From Calothrix parasitica NIES-267 (lineage in GTDB: Bacteria > Cyanobacteriota > Cyanobacteriia > Cyanobacteriales > Nostocaceae): 64,000 bases of DNA. Under the pieces are notes generated by a model. It worked only from the letters and a program-made list of their open reading frames with translations, did no database searches and was not told where the DNA came from. Each line of letters begins with the position of its first letter. The first letter of the stretch is position 1. The stretch spans positions 4,923,782 to 4,987,781 of the forward strand of contig NZ_AP018227.1 in the NCBI RefSeq assembly GCF_002368095.1. Direction: 5' to 3'. Below, in pieces: positions 1 to 8,565 of this stretch. Both the position numbers and the translations under genes were made by a program.

Positions 1-128
1 CAGCGGAGTGGAATACCAGCAAGGCACCTTGCGCACCTTATGTAATACACAACAACAACTTTCCCTGCAAAATCAGTAGCTGATTCATTGTTTATGGTTT
101 ACACAACGAACAATATCAGCCATTAACT

Positions 129-1028
129 CTAAATCATCTGATAAGGATATTGATGAATCATCTCTTCAAAAGGAATCAATTCTCCTTCTGGGGTGCAAAC
201 ATACAGTATTCCTTCAATAAAACGGGATGAGATTACCTTACCCTCAGACTTTGCCATTGCAAACCATCTCCGAAATATTTCTGGTTCTATATCAGAAAAA
301 GCATATTCATTTTTGTTCCAGGCATTTTTAATTGCTTTTACGAGAAATCCTGCTGGGTTTTTTATTTGTGTAGTAGCTAATGCTTCTTTTAAACAATCAA
401 TTGCATTTAATACTACCTCTTTTTTGGTATGTTGAATCAACTTTGATAAAGTTGAATTAGTTTTAATGTTTAAAGCTGATAACTCAGACAAGATTTGGTC
501 ATCATCAATCAGTATTTTTTGAGAGCGTTTTTTCTTTAAAGGTGTAACTTTTGATGATTTAACATTAAATAATTTACGTGCATTTAATCGCTTCTCCAAA
601 TCTTGAATAGTAGAATTTTGACGTTCAACAAGTTCCTGTAATTGATGAACACGATAAACTTGACCTGCTAAAGCTTCATTCTTACGTTTTAGCTGTTTAT
701 TTTCTGACTCTAAAAGTTGGATACGTTCTTTTAAACGAGTTAGAATCTTTGTCTGAGATTTTGATGAAGTTGATTTTGACTCCTCACGAGGCATTGACGA
801 TTGTGTATTACGTATTTGTGCAATTTTTTGCTTAATTTCAGGGTATTTATATAAATAAGCTACACTGACATTTGCTTGAAGAGCAACTGTATGAAAGTTA
901 ATCTTTTCGTTTCTCTTCTCCAAATATTTAATGGCTTGATTTACTCGATTCAGAGAATCTTTTTTGCGAGATGCTTGTGCTTGCTTAAGATTATCGATTC
1001 TGGTTTGTCTAAGTTCATCTTTGCTCAT
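129..1028 (-). CDS. TnpC-like transposition protein (Tn554 family)
   Basis: 299 aa, last gene of the recombinase operon; its ATG overlaps the upstream stop as ATGA. Residues 1-75 contain a small predicted HTH-like segment (NVSVAYLYKYPEI) as in Tn554-type TnpC, followed by a heptad-rich coiled coil (about 95-150). TnpC of this family is a small accessory factor that influences transposition efficiency and orientation. The ~120-residue C-terminal extension (from about 175, with an IKNPAGFLVKAIKNAW motif) makes it longer than the ~125-aa Tn554 TnpC; that segment resembles a region seen at the C-termini of some plasmid replication proteins, but I cannot assign it firmly. Family assignment rests on operon position and the N-terminal pattern. 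Confidence 0.7.
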   Translation of the reverse strand: MSKDELRQTRIDNLKQAQASRKKDSLNRVNQAIKYLEKRNEKINFHTVALQANVSVAYLYKYPEIKQKIAQIRNTQSSMPREESKSTSSKSQTKILTRLKERIQLLESENKQLKRKNEALAGQVYRVHQLQELVERQNSTIQDLEKRLNARKLFNVKSSKVTPLKKKRSQKILIDDDQILSELSALNIKTNSTLSKLIQHTKKEVVLNAIDCLKEALATTQIKNPAGFLVKAIKNAWNKNEYAFSDIEPEIFRRWFAMAKSEGKVISSRFIEGILYVCTPEGELIPFEEMIHQYPYQMI

Positions 1029-2809
1029 GACTTCTTCTCCAAGCTATTTATAATTTTATCTAGCTGGTCGGCTTGCCTTCCAAACTGTTCAACTAACACG
1101 TCATGTCCGGCCGAAGCGGCCCTCGATTCTTTATCCCTTAATTCCGCACGTATTTTTAAGTATTGAGATAACTTCTCTGTTTGGGCAACAAAACAAGAGC
1201 AGGTATAACAAGCACGAAACTTATCGCAACGCTCATCCAGCGGCAGTCCGCAAAATCCATAGATAGGAGTATTAATGTGGTCGCCTGAAAGCTCTATTTG
1301 GTGAGCAGATGGATTCTCCCAAAACGAGGAAGGCATTGATTCATAATGCAGAGGTTTTCCATTTATATTTAATAAAGCTTTCTGAATATGTCCTACTTCT
1401 TTCTCAATCAATTCACAACTCACTTTTGTATAGTGAAGACTAGTTGTTCCTAATTCTTTGTGTCCTGCCCAAGAACTAACAATAGCAAGGTCATGTCCTT
1501 GTTCAAAGAGTTGAGTTAATCTTGTAGATCTTATTAAGGAGGAGGTAAATCTTCCTAAAAATCCATTTTCATCTCTAATATTTTCAGCCTTGATAAGACA
1601 ACGAATACATTTATAAAGTGGAGGACGATTGTTAGAAATTACCTTTTTAACTGGTTTGATTTTAGGTTGACTTGGGTAAATTGTAGATATATCTTGGTAA
1701 TGGCAGAATAAATAATTCCAATCCGAACCCCATAAATTGTTAATGTATTCCTGTTGTTCCTGTACAACTTTAGCAATCACTCTTGTGACTGGAACTTCGT
1801 GTAGGTCTTTTGTTTTTTTGCGCTTCCAAACAACCTTCCAATTAGCTCCTTCTTGTATCAAACAATCTTTTTTTAATAATGCTAATTCTGACGGACGCAT
1901 TGCTGTAAAAAATGAAATAATCCACATTCTGGCAATAAAGTCAGGTAATTTATGTAAATTCTTCTCAATTTGTTCGCGTACTACATCAGATATTGGGTCG
2001 GGATTACTCAGTTTATGTTTTGGATAATCATCATTCCTGATGATATCTTGGTCAACAGTAAACCATCCTTGCATTACTCCTATTTCAAAAAAATCTCTTA
2101 AAGTACGCAATCTAGATTTAATACCCCCATAACTAGTTTGACAACTAAGAAAATCAAGGATAACACCGCGATTTACTTGCTCAATACTGGTAATATTTTT
2201 TTTGACTAAGTAACGCGATAAAAAGCGAAAGTCAACCATACGTTGCGTAATAGTTTCAAATGATAAATCAATTTTACACAAATGAAAAATGTACAATTTG
2301 ACTAATGTTATAAACCACTTTTGTTCTATGTGATTGAAGTCAATAGTGTAGTAATTTCGCTGCTTATCAACTGAAGAAAGAATAGCCCTTATATCCCATA
2401 TACTATCCGAAAAATTAAATGGTTTTATCGGAAGTTCATGATTACTATATCGACTCAGAATTTGTTTTGAAATAGATATAGATGATGGTATTACTTTGAG
2501 ACATGTTTTACAACGAAATCTTATCATACCTCCTCTATCTAGATAATAAAAAACAATATTTTTTGCGTCACAATTGGGACAAACAAAATTATTAATTTTT
2601 TTACCTTTAGTCCAGATAGTATTAGTATTCAAATCTCGAATTGTTTTTTTATATTTAAGGTTGCAAGACTCACTTATTTTTTTTGGACAGTCGGGACATC
2701 TAAATAGTTGTTTACCTCTTTTTAAACTAGACAATATCAACTGCCTCTTTTCACAGGTAGGACAAATAAATTCTTGTTTGTAGTCTTTTTTCCAATCAAT
2801 TTTAATCAT
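1025..2809 (-). CDS. Tyrosine recombinase, TnpB-like, with zinc fingers
   Basis: 594 aa from the ATG at 2809, which has GGAG upstream; a TTG 21 bp earlier is a poorer start. The N-terminus carries two CxxC...CxxC zinc-ribbon-like units (CPTC...CPDC and CPNC...CKTC). The C-terminal half is a phage-integrase catalytic domain: the first Arg is in FFTAMRPSELALL, then SLIRSTRLTQL, GHKELGTTSLHYT with the Tyr nucleophile. The usual HxxR His is Ser here, which is tolerated in some family members. The C-terminal Cys cluster (CGLPLDERC...CYTCSCF) is typical of Tn554 TnpB. Overlaps the genes on both sides, so probably translationally coupled. Confidence 0.85.
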   Translation of the reverse strand: MIKIDWKKDYKQEFICPTCEKRQLILSSLKRGKQLFRCPDCPKKISESCNLKYKKTIRDLNTNTIWTKGKKINNFVCPNCDAKNIVFYYLDRGGMIRFRCKTCLKVIPSSISISKQILSRYSNHELPIKPFNFSDSIWDIRAILSSVDKQRNYYTIDFNHIEQKWFITLVKLYIFHLCKIDLSFETITQRMVDFRFLSRYLVKKNITSIEQVNRGVILDFLSCQTSYGGIKSRLRTLRDFFEIGVMQGWFTVDQDIIRNDDYPKHKLSNPDPISDVVREQIEKNLHKLPDFIARMWIISFFTAMRPSELALLKKDCLIQEGANWKVVWKRKKTKDLHEVPVTRVIAKVVQEQQEYINNLWGSDWNYLFCHYQDISTIYPSQPKIKPVKKVISNNRPPLYKCIRCLIKAENIRDENGFLGRFTSSLIRSTRLTQLFEQGHDLAIVSSWAGHKELGTTSLHYTKVSCELIEKEVGHIQKALLNINGKPLHYESMPSSFWENPSAHQIELSGDHINTPIYGFCGLPLDERCDKFRACYTCSCFVAQTEKLSQYLKIRAELRDKESRAASAGHDVLVEQFGRQADQLDKIINSLEKKS

Positions 2810-4283
2810 TAATACTCTCCAAACCTTCAATACAATTTCTTAAACTCTTCAAATCATCTTCTAATCCTTGTTGCTGCCGAATCATACCTAAATTTTGAGA
2901 AATATCTAGTTCAGATTTGACTCTTTTTAAATCTTCTTTTAAATAAGTCAAGTCGTCATTAGATACCCGCCAATGTGAACACCTCCAACAAGCATTAACA
3001 GTTTGACAAGGCTTTTTCAATATTGGACGATGACATTCTCCATACTGTGTAGTTATTTGGTACATCCTACGACGAAGCAATTCTGTCACGGGATTTTTAG
3101 GTTTGTGAGAGCTTGCTAATTTTCCTGCTATGTCAACATATTTTTTTTCTTTGATTAACTCCTGATACTCCGAACCTAGAACTTGTTTAATCAGATGTTT
3201 GTAATAACGTTGCATCTCAGAAGAGCGATGTCTTAAATACTTTTGAATAATTAAGTCTCTAACCCCAGCATTAGTCATTATAGTTGCTACTGTTTTTCTA
3301 AATTGATGGGATTTAAAATGCCATAATTCACCATCTTTTGACCTAATATTAACTTTTTTTGCAAGCAAATTTAACCACATATTAAACTGAGCTGACGACA
3401 TAACTTTTGGAATAGGCTTATAGAATTCCCACTGCCCATTTTTAAGAATTTGACGCTTATTGGTATTGGTACAAAATAATTTATCAAAGCTATTACCAAA
3501 TAACCTATTAATATAATTTTGTTGTTCTGAGATAATTGTGACTAATTCGATTATATTAATTGGTAATTCATCTTCTATTTGATATTTCTCAGTTTCTTTT
3601 AGTCTTAATCGCCACTGGTTGCTTCTTTTTCTAAGGCAATCTAAAGGTAAATTTAGTAGTTCTCCAATTCTTAAACCAGTAGTTCTTATAATTAAAACCA
3701 TCCGTTGGACTTGTTCTGGTAGAAGATAGATATTTTCTTGAAACTGGTTCCAAACTTCTTCGGGAATATAATCAATTTTATTATTATTAATTTTAATACT
3801 ATATCGTTTACCTTTGAACCAGTAAGTATTTACATCTAACCATCCTTCCAAACGGCAAGTATCAAAAAAGACTGCAAGGTTAGAGTAGTAATGAGTTATT
3901 GTAGACTCTAATAATCCTTTAGATTGCAAGTAATAGTCAAATTCATTAAATATTTGATTATCAATTCTGCCTGAATTATTAATATTCGTTATTTTCAGAA
4001 AATTGGAAAAGCTTTTTATAGAGGTTAAAAAACCTGAAAGAGTGTTCAATGTATAGTATTTTCTTTTTTGAAAACAGTAAAGCTTTGCTAGTAGCTTTAA
4101 CCAATCTTGAGATAATGGTTCAAAATTTAAAATATAAAGAGCACAATGTTCAAGAACTTCCATATCTAAATCATTTACAGTATGCCAAATATCTTTATTA
4201 AATAGTGGTAAGGATGTAAGAATAAGCATTTCTTCATTTTGAGATAAAACTTGAAACTCTACTAATTGATTTAAGTTATTCAT
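2802..4283 (-). CDS. Tyrosine recombinase (second of three)
   Basis: 493 aa from the ATG at 4283, which lies inside the end of the upstream recombinase gene; a TTG at 4292 is less likely. N-terminal SAM-like DNA-binding domain, then an integrase catalytic domain with Arg in TTGLRIGELLNL, HQFRKTVA (HxxR box), a YLRHRSSEMQRYYKHL segment with the Tyr nucleophile. A C-terminal Cys motif (CHRPILKKPC...CWRCSHW) matches the metal-binding tail common in TnpB-like recombinases. It acts in the same element as its neighbours; in trio systems the three recombinases are thought to work together, each with a different role. Confidence 0.85.
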   Translation of the reverse strand: MNNLNQLVEFQVLSQNEEMLILTSLPLFNKDIWHTVNDLDMEVLEHCALYILNFEPLSQDWLKLLAKLYCFQKRKYYTLNTLSGFLTSIKSFSNFLKITNINNSGRIDNQIFNEFDYYLQSKGLLESTITHYYSNLAVFFDTCRLEGWLDVNTYWFKGKRYSIKINNNKIDYIPEEVWNQFQENIYLLPEQVQRMVLIIRTTGLRIGELLNLPLDCLRKRSNQWRLRLKETEKYQIEDELPINIIELVTIISEQQNYINRLFGNSFDKLFCTNTNKRQILKNGQWEFYKPIPKVMSSAQFNMWLNLLAKKVNIRSKDGELWHFKSHQFRKTVATIMTNAGVRDLIIQKYLRHRSSEMQRYYKHLIKQVLGSEYQELIKEKKYVDIAGKLASSHKPKNPVTELLRRRMYQITTQYGECHRPILKKPCQTVNACWRCSHWRVSNDDLTYLKEDLKRVKSELDISQNLGMIRQQQGLEDDLKSLRNCIEGLESIND

Positions 4284-5355
4284 TTTCTTCAATTTCTACT
4301 ACTTTCATCAAATCACTTTCGTTTACAACATGAGAATAAATATCTAATGTTGTTTGTATTGATATATGCCCTAGTAAATGTTTGACTCTATCTGCTGAAT
4401 ATCCTGCTTTTAAAAGACGAGTGGCATATGTATGGCGAAATAAGTGTGGGTGAACTTTAATACCTGTTTTTTTAGATAATCTACAAAACATCGTATTAAT
4501 AACTTTAGGATGTATTGGTTGTCCTATTTCTCCTGACCAAATGTTGATAAATACATAATTTGATTCGATACAAGGATACTCATAAATTAGATAATCGTTG
4601 TACATTTGTAGGAGTTCTGGAACTACAGGAATTACTCTTTGAAGACCTTTAGCTCTAATACCATAAGGATTAATCCGACTCACAATTCTAATCGTATTGT
4701 CTCCGTAATCTCCTATGTCCTCATGCTGAAGCCCTAGTAATTCTCCTTTCCTTATTCCTGTACCATTTAGCATCAAAATAATTAACTTGTCCCGTAATCT
4801 ATGGCAAGCATTTACTAAAGTTTCTATCTGTTTATTAGTAAGACATCCAGGAAATTTTTTAGGCTCTTTTAGTTTGACTAGTTTTTTTCTTATCGGTTTC
4901 GACTTAGAAATGCCTTTTAAGAAACGAGTACGGCTAATTCCTACTGGCATGAAAAACCTTTCAAACTGCTTAAAATCTACAGTCTTATTGGCAGTATGGT
5001 ACTCGTAAAAACCACTAACAGTAGTTATTGCTCGGTTAATAGTCTTCTCTGTTCTTTTTGCTTTTATTGGTTGCATAGAAACAACTTTTGATATATCTCC
5101 AACTCGCAACCAATAAGCAAAGGTTTCTAAATCAGAAAGTTGAATGCTTCGCCAATCCAGATGCTGCTTACTAAGAAATTCCCACCAAGCCTTCAAGTCA
5201 TAAGCATAACTTTCAACTGTGTTAGGGGATTTGTTTGTACTGAGGTAAGTTAAATACTTCTGAATTGGTTCTATTAACTGATAATTTTCGTCTAAAATCA
5301 GCCAAACTGGTTCACCTGTGTTAGGTTCAATCCCTCGCTGAAGAGATAATTTCAT
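4276..5355 (-). CDS. Tyrosine recombinase, TnpA-like
   Basis: 359 aa, first gene of the operon and very close in length to Tn554 TnpA (about 361 aa). An N-terminal core-binding (SAM-like) domain (residues 30-125) is followed by the catalytic domain: Arg in GTGIRKGELLGL, HPHLFRHTYATRL (HxxR), LLGHISIQTTLDIYSHV with the second His and the Tyr nucleophile. All catalytic residues of a site-specific recombinase are present, so it should be active. It would cut and join DNA at the element ends through a 3'-phosphotyrosyl intermediate. Confidence 0.88.
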   Translation of the reverse strand: MKLSLQRGIEPNTGEPVWLILDENYQLIEPIQKYLTYLSTNKSPNTVESYAYDLKAWWEFLSKQHLDWRSIQLSDLETFAYWLRVGDISKVVSMQPIKAKRTEKTINRAITTVSGFYEYHTANKTVDFKQFERFFMPVGISRTRFLKGISKSKPIRKKLVKLKEPKKFPGCLTNKQIETLVNACHRLRDKLIILMLNGTGIRKGELLGLQHEDIGDYGDNTIRIVSRINPYGIRAKGLQRVIPVVPELLQMYNDYLIYEYPCIESNYVFINIWSGEIGQPIHPKVINTMFCRLSKKTGIKVHPHLFRHTYATRLLKAGYSADRVKHLLGHISIQTTLDIYSHVVNESDLMKVVEIEENE

Positions 5356-5415
5356 TCCTGTTTATATAATTTAACGCGCTTTCTTTCATTGTGGAGATGC
5401 AACCTAATACGGCTT

Positions 5416-6234
5416 CTATGCCCTGGTAGTAAAGGTAGAATCAATGCCGGTATATGCACTTTGAGCGTTGTAAATGGAGTCGTATTCTACAATGAAGATT
5501 CTTTCAATTGTTGTTGATGTTAAATAAGTTAATATTTTGTATGACATAACACACCGAACTGTATCGTCTTCGGTATTACGACAAAGGATTTCATTTTCAC
5601 TCAAAGGTGCATCGGGAGCTATGATTCTAAAAGTTCTCCAGCCAAGATTTTGAGCGATACGAGCTTCTGATTCACTCTGTACAGAAGCCATTAAATACTT
5701 TTTCCAGAGTTCGTCACATTCATTGCTATTCCATCTATGTGTGTAACCAGTATGCCCACTGGATGCAGAAATTATCGGTTCCCAAACATCAAATGGTACT
5801 GCTGTAGGGTCGCCATAGGAACCAATTCTGATAGGATATCGATATCGTTTGAGGATTTCGATTTCATTAGCGCTAAGTTTTGGATAATTACCCGCAAAGT
5901 ATTTCCTATAAATATTATTAACGGGAAGTAGATTGACGAAACAGGCTCCTGTTTGACTCAATTTTAATGGACAGTCTCCACAAATTCCTTTCTCGAATCC
6001 TTTCTTCGCAGCCTCTGTGGGGACAAGATTTTGTTGGATAATCCATGACTGTAGAAGTCTTCCGGTTTTACGATTTAACGTGTGATTAACGAAGCCTGTT
6101 AAAATCAGAACTATAGGTGAACCGTCAATCAAAGATGCCCCTTCCCAAACGATGTAACTATTATTCAACATAGCAATAGCGGAAAATGATTTTGATTTTT
6201 GTGAAGCGAAAAGTGTTTGAAGCGATGGTGTCAT
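5416..6234 (-). CDS. Phage/plasmid-type protein of unknown function
   Basis: 272 aa from the ATG at 6234 (a TTG 21 bp upstream is possible). I recognise the family pattern but not a function: it occurs on plasmids and phages, with conserved RIGSYGDPTAVPFDVWEPI, GHTGYTHRW and a Cys motif (CGDCP) near residue 90. Relatives usually end in a C-terminal cluster of Cys residues; here only ILC and VRC remain and the tail is different, so the C-terminus may have decayed next to the transposon at 5355. First of the small minus-strand genes running from 7420 down to 5416. Confidence 0.6.
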   Translation of the reverse strand: MTPSLQTLFASQKSKSFSAIAMLNNSYIVWEGASLIDGSPIVLILTGFVNHTLNRKTGRLLQSWIIQQNLVPTEAAKKGFEKGICGDCPLKLSQTGACFVNLLPVNNIYRKYFAGNYPKLSANEIEILKRYRYPIRIGSYGDPTAVPFDVWEPIISASSGHTGYTHRWNSNECDELWKKYLMASVQSESEARIAQNLGWRTFRIIAPDAPLSENEILCRNTEDDTVRCVMSYKILTYLTSTTIERIFIVEYDSIYNAQSAYTGIDSTFTTRA

Positions 6235-6309
6235 TGATATAGTTTTCGACAACAAAAAGGAGGATAAAATCTGCTTTATCCCCCTTGAATTCTGTTTTTA
6301 ATTTCGGTA

Positions 6310-6687
6310 TTAATTCTCGGCTTTCATTTGAGGATTAACACTTGCATTTACACGAGCAGCATATTCTCTTCTGCGCTGCCAAGATAACTCGTTTAGTACT
6401 ACTAAATCTTCTTTGGTTTTACCGAATTTACGAAACGCAAATTCAAGCAATTGTTCGAGAGAATAGCGCTTTTCTTCAACTTTTCCAAAATCACTTGCGA
6501 AGCGCTCTTTAAATACATCCCATTTGAAATCTTGGAAACTATTTTTAGCAAGAAGTCCGCATAAAGAGCGTATAGAATAGTAGACTTTTGAGTAAAGTCT
6601 TTCTGAATAATCGCTAACTGCATATTCGCCTAAAACAGAATCATCAATTGCTTGAAATTTTGGTGTAGAATATTTACGTTTAGCCAT
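6310..6687 (-). CDS. Hypothetical protein
   Basis: 125 aa, not recognised. Charged and mostly helical, with an Arg-rich C-terminal segment (WQRRREYAARVN) and no membrane segment or Cys cluster. Lies 75 bp upstream of the 272-aa plasmid-type gene and in the same direction, so probably cotranscribed. Confidence 0.5.
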   Translation of the reverse strand: MAKRKYSTPKFQAIDDSVLGEYAVSDYSERLYSKVYYSIRSLCGLLAKNSFQDFKWDVFKERFASDFGKVEEKRYSLEQLLEFAFRKFGKTKEDLVVLNELSWQRRREYAARVNASVNPQMKAEN

Positions 6688-6775
6688 GAGGTAGATTTAT
6701 CCTAATTACTTCATTTTCATCTGAGCGTAAGCTCTCATTTTTCAGCCTGCCTTTGCGGTGTTTATTTGATGTAAA

Positions 6776-7021
6776 TTACCACCAACAGGAATCGTGATAA
6801 TCTGTCATTAAGTCCTTGATTTCACAGTTATGTTGATAATCGATTTCTAACTGTTGTAAATCTGTATCTAAAACCAAATTTTTCAGTTCTTGCATCATTT
6901 CTCTCAGATGATTTTCATCGCTGACACCTGAGTAGTAAATTTTGATAAATTTGTCAGCTTTCGTCATGAATTGTTCGAGATTTGTTACGAATACCTGTTC
7001 TGTATCAATTGCCTGAATCAT
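6776..7021 (-). CDS. Hypothetical small acidic protein
   Basis: 81 aa, not recognised. Acidic, helical, ending in DSCWW. A good AGGAGA ribosome binding site sits just upstream of the ATG at 7021, which supports translation. Lies 30 bp downstream of the DUF6876-type gene, in the same direction. Confidence 0.5.
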   Translation of the reverse strand: MIQAIDTEQVFVTNLEQFMTKADKFIKIYYSGVSDENHLREMMQELKNLVLDTDLQQLEIDYQHNCEIKDLMTDYHDSCWW

Positions 7022-7051
7022 AGTTTTCTCCTATTTACTACATGAAGCGAT

Positions 7052-7420
7052 TTAGTATTCATTGGGAAGCATGAGAACTTTTTCAACCAGATAGAGCTTG
7101 ATATGGCTCAATGGAAAGTCTGTATATTCGATTTCTTGGCGTAATACTTCTTGATTGGTGTCCCATTCACATACCAAAACACCAGAATTATCTTGAACTT
7201 GTAAATGCCAGATTTGAAATTCTCGTAGTTGTGGATTTGATAAGAATTGCTTTGTTTGATGTGAAGCGATGGCATCTAACAACCAGTAACAATTAGCTTC
7301 TTGGGCGAGGTATTGGATTCCCTCAGTGTATTTTAAGCCGAGCCAGTGTTTGTAGAGAGTAGCTGAACCATAAAATTGTTTTAGTTCACTGGCTATTTCT
7401 TGCGAAGTTTTCATTTTCAA
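7052..7420 (-). CDS. DUF6876-family protein
   Basis: 122 aa. The pattern FYGSATLYKHWL, YTEGIQYLAQEANCYWLLDAIASHQ, FQIWHLQV and IEYTDFPLSHIKLYL followed by LPNEY is characteristic of the short DUF6876 family, found on plasmids, phages and other accessory DNA. The function is unknown. The protein covers the whole family length and is probably intact. Heads the small minus-strand operon running to 5416; start ATG at 7420 (a second ATG lies two codons in). Confidence 0.7.
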   Translation of the reverse strand: MKMKTSQEIASELKQFYGSATLYKHWLGLKYTEGIQYLAQEANCYWLLDAIASHQTKQFLSNPQLREFQIWHLQVQDNSGVLVCEWDTNQEVLRQEIEYTDFPLSHIKLYLVEKVLMLPNEY

Positions 7421-7440
7421 AATCCTTTTACGAACTTCAC

Positions 7441-7481
7441 GTGAAGCTCGCCGTGGGGAGGCTCCCCACGGCAGACTTCAC
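7441..7481. repeat. GC-rich palindrome
   Basis: GCCGTGGGGAG (7450-7460) and CTCCCCACGGC (7462-7472) form an 11-bp perfect stem, flanked by an outer GTGAAG/CTTCAC pair (7441-7446, 7476-7481). It stands out in AT-rich DNA. It lies upstream of the DUF6876 start, so it is not that gene's terminator; more likely a dispersed palindromic repeat. Confidence 0.6.
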
Positions 7482-7508
7482 AACTCCTTCGGCGTGAGCC
7501 GTAAAACA

Positions 7509-7539
7509 ATAACTGCTGATAACAGGTATCAGCAGTTAT
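7509..7539. terminator. 12-bp perfect hairpin
   Basis: ATAACTGCTGAT (7509-7520) and ATCAGCAGTTAT (7528-7539) pair perfectly around a 7-nt loop. There is no clear T-run, so it could be a bidirectional terminator or a protein-binding palindrome. It sits between the minus-strand operon and the pseudogene. Confidence 0.4.
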
Positions 7540-7675
7540 GAGGGTTTTACTAGCAATCAACTTATAACCACATGAATATAATGTATGAAACAGTTAGCCG
7601 CTTTTTCGAGAAATTTTCTATAATTCTTGAGTATTTTTTGAATGTTTTGAGCAACACGCCAATTTCAAATACCTA

Positions 7676-7966
7676 TGAAAGCGCGATGGATGATTGATTC
7701 TTCTGAATTGCTTATAATACTTGAGCATATTCTCAATGGCAGTGCAGATGAGGATGAGATTAATTTATTGCGCCAATCCCTATATCGACGATAAAGTTTA
7801 TAAAGGAACCGACGCAGAAAATATTCGTGCCATTTTGCGAGAATTACTTTCCTTAAAAACCCAGCCAATAGAAATAAACTGGCGTGATATTATTGGTCAA
7901 ACCATGCTGTCGGAGCAGTTGCCACTTACGAGAAACTCACATTTAGCATATAAGTATTTTTACTAA
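7676..7966 (+). pseudogene. Remnant of STAND/NACHT NTPase N-terminal region
   Basis: Frame 1 from ATG 7676 reads as a short effector-associated segment ending ADEDEINLLRQSLYRR before a stop. The other frame then continues with DDKVYKGTDAENIRAILREL and INWRDIIGQTMLSEQLPLT. In cyanobacterial NACHT/STAND proteins these blocks are contiguous: an LRQ..L segment, an 'IGDRIYQGxDAExI' segment and an 'xxWRxxCRxML..Q..LTxN' segment. Here they are split between frames and no NTPase domain follows. I read this as a frameshifted, 3'-truncated fragment of a STAND (conflict/apoptosis-type) gene. The family match is from memory of the motif. Confidence 0.55.
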
Positions 7967-8102
7967 CTCCAGAATAGAGACGCTGCTGTTTTATTGTATA
8001 GATTTAGTATAGATAATCAATACAATAGTAGGTAAAAAATTTAACCCACTGAATCATCAGCGGGCTTTTCTTTAAGAAGTTTTAATAATTTTTGATGAGT
8101 CC

Positions 8103-8132
8103 GCCTGAGAGCTTCATTTTCCTCTCTCAGGC
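8103..8132. repeat. Hairpin over the stop codon of the 8127 gene (copy 1)
   Basis: GCCTGAGAG (8103-8111) pairs with CTCTCAGGC (8124-8132) across a 12-nt loop and covers the stop codon of the RHH gene ending at 8127. The same stem recurs at 8536-8565 in the same position relative to the next RHH gene. Confidence 0.6.
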
Positions 8133-8390
8133 TGATAATTCCCCCAAGCATTGCTGGTACTGATTTATAATTTTTGAGTGCTTCTCAAGAGTTTGCTGCA
8201 TTTCTTGAACTTTTTGTTCCAAGCTAATTACATTAGTCGCTTGTTCTTCCGAAGCCGGTGAATTCAGATATTCGTTAACCATGTTTGAAATAACATCGGT
8301 AACGGTTTTTCTCTCCATGTTAGCTTTACGCTTCAAAGCTTCTTTAATTTCCTGTGTTGTTTCAACCGATATAAAGGTTCTTTTAGGCAT
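8127..8390 (-). CDS. Ribbon-helix-helix protein with coiled-coil tail
   Basis: 87 aa from the ATG at 8390, with AAGG five bases upstream; the GTG at 8396 is too close to that site. The N-terminus (KRTFISVETTQEIKEALKR) gives the beta strand and helix A of a ribbon-helix-helix DNA-binding fold; residues 55-85 form a short coiled coil. Such proteins act as plasmid repressors, antitoxins or copy-control factors. No toxin gene is adjacent. First of four tandem RHH genes on this strand. Confidence 0.65.
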   Translation of the reverse strand: MPKRTFISVETTQEIKEALKRKANMERKTVTDVISNMVNEYLNSPASEEQATNVISLEQKVQEMQQTLEKHSKIINQYQQCLGELSA

Positions 8391-8471
8391 ATGCACCTTA
8401 ATACTTTAGCTATGGATAATATTGTAACCCAAAGAATTACAATGCGTCGCTAATTTAGTAATAATATTTAA

Positions 8472-8498
8472 CCCGCCTCATCATGTGACGCAGGCGGG
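8472..8498. terminator. Hairpin CCCGCCT/AGGCGGG
   Basis: CCCGCCT (8472-8478) pairs with AGGCGGG (8492-8498); a T-rich run follows on the plus strand. A related but less perfect copy (CCCACT...AGCGGG) lies near 8045-8065, downstream of the previous RHH gene, so the two segments look duplicated together. Confidence 0.4.
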
Positions 8499-8535
8499 CT
8501 TTCTTTGATAATTTGCAAAATGCGGTCGCGTTGTT

Positions 8536-8565
8536 GCCTGAGAGATTGATTCTCTTCTCTCAGGC
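8536..8565. repeat. Hairpin over the stop codon of the 8560 gene (copy 2)
   Basis: GCCTGAGAG (8536-8544) and CTCTCAGGC (8557-8565), with the same stem, same loop length and same position over the stop codon as the copy at 8103-8132. Confidence 0.6.

Larger units (their letters stand above)
129..5355 (-). mobile_element. Tn554/RIT-type transposition module (ends not resolved)
   Basis: Four minus-strand genes overlap head to tail (8-bp, 8-bp and 4-bp overlaps with the starts chosen here): three tyrosine recombinases of 359, 493 and 594 aa, then a 299-aa TnpC-like coiled-coil protein. Tn554-family transposons carry tnpA-tnpB-tnpC, and recombinase-in-trio elements carry three overlapping recombinases; this module combines both patterns. 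I could not define terminal repeats or target duplications, so the coordinates cover only the genes. Confidence 0.75.

Noticed and set aside
7665-7868. 67-codon minus-strand ORF
   Set aside because: Antisense to the STAND remnant, whose motifs explain this stretch better.
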